Positions 26,960-36,600 of a stretch of DNA of 64,000 nt are shown one piece after another. The DNA is taken from positions 186,001-250,000 of the forward strand of contig NW_027469112.1 in NCBI RefSeq assembly GCF_051020765.1. The letters are read 5' to 3'. This DNA comes from Lasioglossum baleicum. Taxonomy: Eukaryota > Arthropoda > Insecta > Hymenoptera > Halictidae. A model generated the notes under the pieces. The model was given only the letters and a program-made list of their open reading frames with translations. It was not told the DNA's origin and searched no databases. The translations under genes and the position numbers were made by a program. The stretch's first letter is position 1. Each line of letters begins with the position of its first letter.

Positions 26960-28915
26960 TGTCACGTCCGTCACTGTGTTTTTGTTACAGGTACCAAGAG
27001 AGAGAAAAGAGAACAGTGACAGACGGACGGTTGAGATATTATGATTAAAATGAGGAGTGGTCTTTCGTGCCGAGACAGCCGCGGGCTGTCATATGCACTA
27101 GGACAACCGATATTGCTATGGATGCAGTCAAGAAAAGAACGTCCGACGCGGTTACAAGAAGTGTCCGACAAGAATCACGCGCGAGATGATGCAACGAAAA
27201 CGGTGAGTTTACAGGATTCAGCAATTATACAAGATATTATACGACTCACCGCAATGCTGTATTAACGCCTAATAATATTGTTGCAGCAGGAACTGGCGGT
27301 ACTGACAGTAGGTGTCGTACATCGGATCTTCTATACAGATGTCCTCGAGGTGGGGAAGATCTGGCAGAGTTGCTGCTGCTCGGTTCGGGACGACATTAGT
27401 GGCCTTGGATGCTGGCCGCAAGACGACACGTTGATGAGCTGGCAGAGGAACGTCACGGATGATTCGGCAACGGACCCTGGGAACGATGATCGTGTCTCGG
27501 CTGTCGTTGTCGTCGGCTATGTCGATCACCTCTGGACAATCGACCGGATGTAGAACTGGCGTCGGAGCTCGCGAGAGGTCCGCGTGGTTGACCTCTTTAG
27601 GAGGGTTGCAAGGGCAACCGTATACAGAAACGTAATCGGACGCGTCACACGGAATGTGCTCGGTGGTTCCCAGAAGTTCTGTCCACTCGGTAGTGGCAAT
27701 GATTTGATCGAGCACCGCTTTATTTCTCAACGCGCGTCTCAATTTAGCAAGTTGATACTTGCGTCCCGCTCGACGTGGGCGTCGCATGGGTAAGGAATAG
27801 TAATGATGGAATATTAATAATATATAATGAAATGAACTTCCACTTGTTATTAACCTTTTTGGTAGTTAACTCGCTTCACGTCTATAGTGGCGGCTCAGCG
27901 TTTCCACTGCGCACTTTAGACCAATTCTAGACGTGGCACGAGAACTTCTCTATGACTCGCTTCAAATTCCTTATTGGCGGCTCAGCGTTTCCACTGCGCA
28001 CTTTAGACCAAGTCCGGATATGTCACGAGTTTAATATATTCGATGCAAGAACTGAATTGGAAGATGGTGTTGAACTAACACAAGAATAACAAGATCGAAG
28101 CACTGGTATAACAACGATATATTAAATAAGAACTGGTAAGTACACTGGTATACAATATGTAAGTAGTATTATAATTGGAGTAGTAATTGGATTAATGAAT
28201 AATGGATATAGTAATATGTTGTAGGATTAATGTATGAGAATTAGGGCTTGAGTTGAGTTGAGTTAGAGTTGGAATTGGAATTGGAATTAGGAGTGAAGGA
28301 TCGACACACTTCACTTTCGCGGAGCTAGACTGAACACGTCTGCTCTTGAAGTCGGAAGAAGCCGGACTGGCGGCTGAGGCCAGGTAGGCACGTCTGTGCG
28401 AGTCGCTGGCTGAAGGCGGACTGATGCAAGCGTCCGCTCTGCCTTGCCTCCTTCGTTCGGAGTGGGGATAGCTGACGCTGCAGTCTCTTTGTTCTTCAGT
28501 CGTCGGAGTGGGAGAACCGCTGACGCAGCAGCGTCTTTGCTCCCGGGGACTGCACGTGCATTTCTGCTGACGCTGCAGTCTCGTGGCTGTCCTATTGCCC
28601 TCTACGAGCGTGGGACTGCTGATGCAGCAGTCTTTGGACTTCTCGACGTTTCTAGAAGCTTCTAGATGCTTCCAGAGTGATGCAATACTTTATTGCATTA
28701 GTGTCGTGGTGATGGGTTGAAACTGAGGTAAGGTGTTGATCAAGGTGAAGTTATGGTGATGGGTAGAGACGGAGATAAGGATTAGAACAATACAATAATG
28801 AGATCTTAATATTATGCTCTTATGTCTAGGGGACGGTGTGTGGATCTTATGCAGATCAGACCTTGTATACATAGTGTGTGTACAAGGCCAACGTCGTACA
28901 TCGGACGACGTAACA
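26960..28915 (-). repeat. E2 5' LTR
   Basis: Complete 1956-bp family A LTR, matching 21281-23236 wherever compared. Confidence 0.95.
27269..27787 (-). CDS. LTR-encoded 172-aa basic protein (E2 5' LTR copy)
   Basis: Intact copy, same sequence as in the E2 3' LTR. Confidence 0.6.
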   Translation of the reverse strand: MRRPRRAGRKYQLAKLRRALRNKAVLDQIIATTEWTELLGTTEHIPCDASDYVSVYGCPCNPPKEVNHADLSRAPTPVLHPVDCPEVIDIADDNDSRDTIIVPRVRCRIIRDVPLPAHQRVVLRPASKATNVVPNRAAATLPDLPHLEDICIEDPMYDTYCQYRQFLLQQYY

Positions 28916-29752
28916 GTTGAACTAACACAAGAATAACAAGATCGAAGCACTGGTATAACAACGATATATTAAATAAGAACTGGTAAGTACACTGGTATAC
29001 AATATGTAAGTAATATTATAATAGGAGTAGTAATTGGATTAATGAATAATGGATATAGTAATATGTTATAGGAATAATGTATGAGAATTAGGACTTGAGT
29101 TGAGTTGAGTTAGAGTTGGAATTGGAATTGGAATTAGGAGTGAAGGATCGACACACTTCACTTTCGCGGAGCTAGACTGAACACGTCTGCTCTTGAAGCC
29201 GGACTGACTCTGAGGCCAGGTAGGCACGTCTGTGCGAGTCGCTGGCTGAAGGCGGACTGATGCAAGCGTCCGCTCTGCCTTGCCTCCTTCGTTCGGAGTG
29301 GGGATAGCTGACGCTGCAGTCTCTTTGTTCTTCAGTCGTCGGAGTGGGAGAACCGCTGACGCAGCAGCGTCTTTGCTCCCGGGGACTGCACGTGCATTTC
29401 TGCTGACGCTGCAGTCTCGTGGCTGTCCTATTGCCCTCTACGAGCGTGGGACTGCTGATGCAGCAGTCTTTGGACTTCTCGACGTTTCTAGAAGCTTCTA
29501 GATGCTTCCAGAGTGATGCAATACTTTATTGCATTATGTGTCGTGGTGATGGGTTGAAACTGAGGTAAGGTGTTGATCAAGGTGAAGTTATGGTGATGGG
29601 TAGAGACGGAGATAAGGATTAGAACAATAGAATAATGAGATCTTAATACTATGCTCTTATGTCTAGGGGACGGTGTGTGGATCTTATGCAGATCAGACCT
29701 TGTATACATAGTGTGTGTACAAGGCCAACGTCGTACATCGGACGACGTAACA
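28916..29752 (-). repeat. E4 3' LTR, right part
   Basis: Resumes the E4 LTR after E2 with the second GTTG and ends at CGTAACA (29752). Heat-shock element at 29486-29498. The GC-rich block is slightly shorter than in E1. Confidence 0.9.
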
Positions 29753-29818
29753 CCTCCCAACGCGGAAAAGAAATTTCTTACAAGGAAGAAATTTCTCGCT
29801 CAACACTCGATCACACAC

Positions 29819-30127
29819 TCATTCATGCGACGCATCGTCCGGAGGTACTCCGCGCAGGGAGCACAGTTCTCGGCGAGTATTTCCTATATTTGTACGAAAC
29901 ACTGGTCGCACTGAAATGTTGTCGGTGTCGGCACGTGGGGCTGGGGCTGGTTTTGTAATGTCCGACAAGTCGTATTCGCAATGTTCATTTTTCGACTGTC
30001 TTTTCTCGGGGTTTAGGGTGGGTGGGGAATCACTTTGTTCACTAATACTTTCACTTGCACTTTTCTGTAACTGACTGTATATTTTAATTGTTAGGTTCGG
30101 CTGTTCCGTCCTGGTCGGGATCCGCAT
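29819..30127 (-). CDS. E4 leftover envelope-tail ORF, ~102 codons
   Basis: From about 30055 down to 29819 this matches the C-terminal tail of the E5 envelope (S-E-Q-S-D … D-D-A-S-H-E). The upstream ~25 codons have no match and overlap the end of the E4 pol frame. This is what remains after env was deleted between the pol stop and the env tail. Probably not functional. Confidence 0.6.
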   Translation of the reverse strand: MRIPTRTEQPNLTIKIYSQLQKSASESISEQSDSPPTLNPEKRQSKNEHCEYDLSDITKPAPAPRADTDNISVRPVFRTNIGNTRRELCSLRGVPPDDASHE

Positions 30128-30198
30128 TGTGGTCCCTGATGTCTGCAGCTATGTGTACCTTTGATGGCACCGTCCAGTCATCTTCGTCTGAAGTGGCG

Positions 30199-31996
30199 TG
30201 TGACGTCGGTCGCACCTCCGACGTTAGCTTTAAGACTACATGTAAAATTAGATACATAAGAGCGAGCGTTCCCCTTTAAAGATTCCAAAACTCCTAAAAA
30301 TCCTTCATAACAATGAATCCTTAACACCACGTACATCTGTTTGAAATCCATCAACATAACCTAAAATCCAAAATCTGTCAAAATCCTAAAATAGCCAAAA
30401 ATGGCCCAAACTCGAAGATTGAAATATCATTGGACTCGTGAGCGAAAATCATGAAACTAACCTAAAAATTTGTAGGTTATGTTCTCAATTCGCGTTTGTT
30501 TAGACTTTACCAAAATTTCGATTTTTGGTAATTTTCAAAAGTACTTAGAATATTTTCAAACATATGATCGGTCGACAAATGATGTCAACTAATCATATGA
30601 CATATAAAATTTACATCGAAACGCCTTGCAAAAGCAAGCGCTCGAAAATATTCTAAGTCCCAATTTATTTAAATAAATAAATAGGTACGCCAATGGTTAC
30701 CACTTAATTTTCGAGTCCTGCACCACTGGGAACGAAAACTGCTGACTCTAGTGCGGCGGCCATCGCGCTGTTTACGACGAAGACCGGCACAAAGAGGACA
30801 CGGTCCCCTTTTGCGAAGTCAGCATTTTTCGGACGAACGTTGTTCGTCGACGAACGTTCGATTTTCCCCAGTCCTCTCCGGGGACCCGAGTGGGTCAGTC
30901 GAGTTTTCGTCAATCTTCCAAGTCCAGACTATTTAGACATAGTCTTTCCAAATCCAGATTGTTTAGACACAATCTTCCCAAATCCATACTGTTTAGACAC
31001 AGTCCCTAATACCATTCAGTAATATCGTATTCTTATTCGTTTAATTCAAATATTACTTCGTTTATTCAATTAAACATTTTTATTGCGTTTCATATTTCGT
31101 ACTTAGTACGTATTTCGATATCGTTAATAATAAGCATCTTTACCTTTGTATTCTGTTACGTTTATAATATACTTTGTTTTACCAGAGTCAATCTAAATCC
31201 CAATTATTATTTCCTTGCTCCTAACTTCGTAGTTTGAAGTGACACGTTGTTAGTTAGAGATAGAGTTCTCACTGGAAAGTTCGCGAATAGTATTCCTTAT
31301 TCAATTTCCTGTTACGTGTTCGCGTACGTGCGTGATAGTGATAGACTTGCTCGCATAGCAAGCTCCGCAGCATCCACGTCCGTTTTCTCGAATCAAAATA
31401 TCGTCAACCACGCGGACGATATTCGCGAGATAAATTCACGGGATCGCACAGCGTCCACGCCCGTTTTCGCTAGTTAAAATATCGTCAATCACGCGGACGA
31501 TATTCGTGAGTTAGATTCACGGTATCGTACAGCGTCCACGCCCGTTTCCTCAACGAGCGCATCCGTCTACAATACCGTAGCAGCCAGCTGTCAATCATTG
31601 GAGGTCGTTCCTGTCAAATATTGACGTGACAGAGTTTGGCGCAGTCGTCAATCCTTGAAGGTCGTTTCCAGCCATTTGGATCAACGCCTGTCAAGCAGAG
31701 CGGACCGTATTCAAGGCCATCAGCGCAACCGTAGCTGTTCATCCGTTGCGAATTCATGTCTCGTGTCAATCGACAAACAAGCGAAGCGTAAAAGTAAGTG
31801 GAACATATTACCGCGTATGTTTCAGGGTCGCGTGCATCATTCATCTGTGTAAGACTGCATGCAGGTGTCGGCATCGGGTCCTAGTCTGTTGATAAAAAGA
31901 CCAACACTTTTATTAAATGTCAGTCAGTGGAAGAGTAGAGTAGCCGGGCCGCGGTATTCTCTTCTCTTGCTCTTATAGCCCCGCCAGGACGTGACA
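30199..31996 (+). repeat. B 5' LTR, 1798 bp
   Basis: Features in order are an inverted repeat at the start (ACGTCGG/CCGACGT), a strong palindromic segment around 30834-30860 (core TTCGTCGACGAA), three tandem hairpins with covarying stems (30927-31003), and 81-bp tandem units starting at 31370, 31451 and 31532. The first two units each contain AATATCGTC/GACGATATT hairpins. No long sense ORF like that of family A is present. Confidence 0.95.
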
Positions 31997-32000
31997 AATT

Positions 32001-32017
32001 TGGCGCAGTCGGTAGGA
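32001..32017 (+). promoter_or_regulatory. B primer-binding site (tRNA-Ser type)
   Basis: TGGCGCAGTCGGTAGGA four bases after the LTR, complementary to tRNA-Ser 3' end. Confidence 0.85.
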
Positions 32018-32373
32018 CAGTCGTTGGTCACCGATGTTAGAAGCACGGCATCGAGGAATAAAAATAGAATCAGTGTTAGCACGCGAACCCCTGCGCGTTC
32101 CATCATTGTTTGACAATTTAACGCAGTAGACTTAGAGTCCGTGAAAGCATAGTGTCAGTTAAAAGTGCGACGGGCAGTGAAGGAAATGCCCTTTCGCCCA
32201 CGTTACATACTCAAATTATTTTTCGCGATGTTCGTACTCAGTACAAATTCATCGAGAGTTTTAGTGAACGTTAAAGTGCGACGGGCGGTTTAGAAAACGC
32301 CCCTTCGCCCACGTTATATAGTCGGATTATTTTTCGCGAATTTCATACTTAGAAATTTTCAAGCGACGCAATC
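32018..32373 (+). promoter_or_regulatory. B 5' leader with duplicated hairpin segment
   Basis: The 356-bp untranslated leader contains two diverged copies of an ~80-bp segment (about 32163-32248 and 32272-32352). Each has a hairpin: GGGCA/TGCCC (32172-32176 with 32187-32191) and GGGCG/CGCCC (32283-32287 with 32298-32302). Position and twin-hairpin form resemble a retroviral packaging signal; this is inference. Confidence 0.5.
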
Positions 32374-33681
32374 ATGGAAACGCGTAGCGAGGCTAGAAAG
32401 AAGGTTCCTCCTACGGAAGAGGAATTAATTGAATTCCAGAAAGATTTAGCTCGTAGAGAAGCAGCTCTCATTAATCAAACCGCCGCGTTGACTCAACTCA
32501 AATTGCAATACGAAACAGAAACGCGTGAGCAGAGAGTAACGTACGAGGATATACGCCGCGAGATAGCAGAAATCCGATCGGCCAGAGATTCTCAATCAAT
32601 TCCAGCTAGCCCAGTCGTTGCGCCCCGCGAACCCATAATGCACGATTCTTCGAATTTCACCGTTAAACAAGCGGTTGAACTTGTGCCTACCTTTGACGGC
32701 ACCTCCATAACCGTGCTACAATTCGTTCGCGCGTGCAAGCGAGCCTTGGAAGCTGTTCCAGCCACAGCTGAGCGTACCCTTACTAGATTAGTATGCAATA
32801 AGCTTAGAGGACAGGCATACGCCGCGATTGAAGACGTAAATATTAACACAATCTCTGAATTGTGCAACCGCCTGAAAGATGTACTAGGCCCATATAAATT
32901 CATCGATCAGTATCGCGGAGAATTAGCTTCGATACACCAGGGACAGTCCGAGCACGTGTTGAATTATATTACGCGAGTAAAGGACCTTAGAACGGCGATC
33001 ATAGATTCAGGCCGCGGGGTCCCCAATCTAGACGAGATTGACAAATTCACAATTGATTGTTTCATGCGTGGTCTTATCCCAGCGCTTCGAGCCGAGGTCA
33101 GGCTCTGCGCGTCACTCGAATTACAGAAAATATTCGACGAAGCAGTAACCGCGTACAAACAGTACGAGCTTGACCGTGTTCGTTATCGTGACGACGGACG
33201 CCGCGTTGCATTCTCCGACTCTCGTAATCGCACACCAGAGCGATCAAGCAACTCTTATTATGATAGGAATGCGCCTGAGCAGCGCAACAGATCTTCGGAA
33301 AGGAAAGATCAACGACCTTCCTTTTCACCTCGTGAATCCTGGCGAGACAGGAAACCCGATAACAGAGACGCGTATCGCTCTCCTCCTCCGCGACGTCACG
33401 AACCGTCGCAATCAAATCAGCGCGAAACGTATAAACGCGAAGATCGCGCTTCCCAGTCCCCAGGTCGCGATCGCTTTCCTACGGAGAATCAGAAGTATTG
33501 TAAATATTGTAAGCGCACGGGACATGACATACACGAATGTCGCCGCCGCGAATATTACAGTAGAAATGAGTCGGGAAACGAATCAAGCCTCCCGACAAAC
33601 GCGACCAAAGGACGGGAGGCATCCCAAGAGAATCGCCAAAAGGCAACACAGCTGGCCGTCATCAGCAACGACCAGCAGTAG
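32374..33681 (+). CDS. gag: B gag, 435 aa
   Basis: Capsid/nucleocapsid precursor from an ATG. It begins with a charged coiled-coil-like region (about 10-75), then the capsid core with F-D-G-T-S-I-T-V-L-Q-F (about 108), V-K-D-L-R-T-A-I (about 205) and T-A-Y-K-Q-Y-E-L-D-R (about 262). An Arg/Ser/Pro-rich segment and one CCHC knuckle (C-K-Y-C … C) near 375-389 follow. It is clearly homologous to the family A gag and similar in length. Intact. Confidence 0.95.
   Translation: METRSEARKKVPPTEEELIEFQKDLARREAALINQTAALTQLKLQYETETREQRVTYEDIRREIAEIRSARDSQSIPASPVVAPREPIMHDSSNFTVKQAVELVPTFDGTSITVLQFVRACKRALEAVPATAERTLTRLVCNKLRGQAYAAIEDVNINTISELCNRLKDVLGPYKFIDQYRGELASIHQGQSEHVLNYITRVKDLRTAIIDSGRGVPNLDEIDKFTIDCFMRGLIPALRAEVRLCASLELQKIFDEAVTAYKQYELDRVRYRDDGRRVAFSDSRNRTPERSSNSYYDRNAPEQRNRSSERKDQRPSFSPRESWRDRKPDNRDAYRSPPPRRHEPSQSNQRETYKREDRASQSPGRDRFPTENQKYCKYCKRTGHDIHECRRREYYSRNESGNESSLPTNATKGREASQENRQKATQLAVISNDQQ
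33573..33620 (+). promoter_or_regulatory. B gag-pol -1 frameshift signal
   Basis: GGGAAAC at 33573-33579 with GGA and AAC in gag frame, then a perfect 8-bp stem GCCTCCCG (33587-33594) with CGGGAGGC (33613-33620). Pol is open in the -1 frame across this region. The loop differs from family A while the stem is kept. Confidence 0.85.
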
Positions 33682-36600
33682 ATGAAATTCGAGTAGATAG
33701 GAGAGATAACCCGGACGGTCAGCAGAATGAACGACCATCCGCGAAATTAGTCTCGGCAATAAATCTCGCGCCGGACTCCCCTATCCCTCGAATAAAAGCA
33801 AGATCGTCACTCTTCTCAAAAGAGTGTGAGTTCCTCTTGGACACCGGGTCCGAGGTCAACTTAATCCGAGCGTCTGGTATCAAATCTGACGTTCATCTAA
33901 AAACTGACAGCGTCATACACGTCCATGGCGTGACAGAAGGAGAAATTGCGACCCTCGGTTATATCAATGCGGAGCTAGCAGATTCCATTAAAGTCACGCT
34001 ACACGTTCTGCCTGACAGTTTTCCAATTAATATAGATGGTATCTTAGGCTCCCCCTTCTTCAGAGAGGGAGCAGAGATATCATTTGCGAAGGAATGCGTA
34101 GAGTATAAAAACCTACGTATTCCCTTTTCGAATCCTCGGGAATATTCCATCGAAAGCCGTACCGCCGCCTGCATAGCCGTCAACGTAAAGGGCCCAAGCG
34201 AAGGGTATGTGCGAAAAGTAGATGTAAAACCCGATGTGTTCTTAGGTGATTGTTTAGTCACCAACCGTAACGGAAAGGCATACCTGCGATGCTTTAACGC
34301 ATCGTCCGAAGTGGCGTCCTTCTCCCTGCCTACGTTGGAGGTGGAAGAGATCGAGGTTCCCTTTTCGAATATTCAAGCCGAAGTCAATTCGGACTTATTC
34401 AATGCTCGTGCGTGCCGCGCGCACGAGACGATCGTTAACGATCAACTCGCGTCTTCTATTAATTCCGGTAACCATTCCGACGATTCCGGTAGCCATCCCG
34501 ATTCTTTAAATAATTCCGGTAACCATCCCGACGATTCCGGTAGCCATCCCGATTCTTTAAATAATTCCGGTAACCATCCCGACGATTCCGGTAGCCATCC
34601 CGATTCTTTAAATAATTCCGGTAACCATCCCGACGATTCCGGTAGCCATCCCGATTTCCTAAGCAATTCCGGTAACCATCCCGATCACTCATACTCGAAA
34701 CCCCTTATGAAAGGCTTCGAATTCATACCCAAAAGGGTCCATTCCATTACCAAGTCCCGTAATGCTCGCGTTAATGAGCTTATGGAAACTATTCCCATGG
34801 ATCACCTCGATCACGACGAGATAGACCATGTCAAATCTTTATTGGAGGAGAATAATGATCTCTTCCACCTTCAAGGGGATCGTCTGGGGAAAACTAACGC
34901 TGTAACACATAAAATCCCCACGACGGACGACATCCCCGTACATACCAAGCAATACCGGTATCCGCCGATTCACAAAGAGGAGATCGACAAACAAATGTGT
35001 GAACTCTTACAAAATGATATAGTCGCACCCTCTAGTTCACCGTATAACTCCCCTTTGTGGATCGTACCGAAGAAAGCGGATGCCGAAGGAAATAAGAAAT
35101 GGAGAATGGTAATTGACTATCGCGCTTTAAACGAGAAGTCAATAGCAGACGCTTATCCACTGCCCAGCATAAACGAGATCTTAGATCAGCTGGGTAGTGC
35201 CAAATATTTTAGCGTATTTGATCTGGCAAGCGGGTTTCACCAAATAGGCATGGAAAAGGAGGACGCCGCAAAAACCGCCTTCTCAACTCCGTTCGGACAT
35301 TACCAGTATAATAGAATGCCGTTCGGATTGCGTAATGCGCCGGCTACGTTCCAGCGACTAATGGATACGATTCTAACCGGTCTCCAGGGTAACGAACTCT
35401 TCGTTTATCTTGACGATATAGTCATATACGCGCGTTCCCTAGAAGAACACAAAGCGAAATTTGATAAATTGGCTCGCCGATTGAGAGCCGCCAATTTGAA
35501 ATTACAACCGTCTAAATGCGGGTTTTTGCACAGAGAGGTAGCTTACCTAGGACACCAGATTAGCGAGGATGGCGTACGGCCATGCCCTAAAAAAATTAAC
35601 GCGGTCCAAAATTATCCTCGACCGAAAAACGCAAAGAACGTCCGCGAATTTTTAGGTCTAGCGGGCTATTACCGCAGATTCATAGATAGATTCGCTCATA
35701 TTTCCAAACCCCTCACCCAACTCCTTACCAAGGATACGAAATTCGTGTGGGGGTCAAAGCAGGAGGAAGCCTTCGAGACTTTACGACAGGCATTGTGTAC
35801 GGAGCCTGTCCTCCAGTACCCAGATTTTGGGAAACCATTCAACGTAACTTGCGACGCCTCAGGGTACGCGATCGGCGCTGTCCTAAGCCAAGGCGACGTG
35901 GGAAAGGATCGCCCTATCGCGTACGCGTCACGTATCCTTCACGGCGCTGAACTAAACTACTCCACAATAGAAAAGGAGTGTTTAGCCATAATATTCGCCG
36001 TCCAATATTTCCGCCCGTACATTTACGGCAGGAAATTCTTACTCATCACCGATCACAGACCGCTGGTGTGGATGACATCCGTAAAGGATCCCACATCCCG
36101 GCTCCTCCGGTGGAGATTAAAATTGGCAGAGTTCGAATACCAGGTTATCTACAAACCTGGCAGAGCCAACTCTAATGCGGATGCCCTATCCCGGAATCCG
36201 GTGGCATTGCCCATCTCATGGACCGATTCAGAGGAAACGACTCCGCCTAGGACGCCATTGTCAAGCCCGGGGACTCCTCTTTTCGACGCACGCCGCAGGA
36301 AGAAAGATAGAGACGATTCAATTCTCATGCCTCCACCGAAGTCAATGCCCCCAAAAAGGAGAAGATCATCGGCAGCCTCGTCACCGGGACCATCGATGGG
36401 TACGCCATCGCATTCTGATGACCCCCGCGCAGCATCCCCGCCTCTTATTTCAATCGCCGATCAAGGATTACTACGGGATCTGGGAGTCGAAGAAACTCTT
36501 TCCTTTTCTCCTATATTTCCGCCTTCCTTGACCGGACCAGATGTCTTCGATGAGCGAGAAGAGAGTATTCCCTCAGAAGAAGAAGAAGAAGAAGAAGAAG

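Larger units (their letters stand above)
21281..28915 (-). mobile_element. E2: non-autonomous family A element, 7635 bp, complete
   Basis: Two 1956-bp LTRs with no difference noted, target duplication GTTG (21277-21280 and 28916-28919) inside the E4 3' LTR, tRNA-Ser primer site, intact gag, and a short pol with protease but no RT, RNase H or integrase. It must have been mobilised by enzymes from an autonomous relative such as E1 or E6. Matching LTRs show this happened recently, so the deleted form is transposition-competent. Confidence 0.93.
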
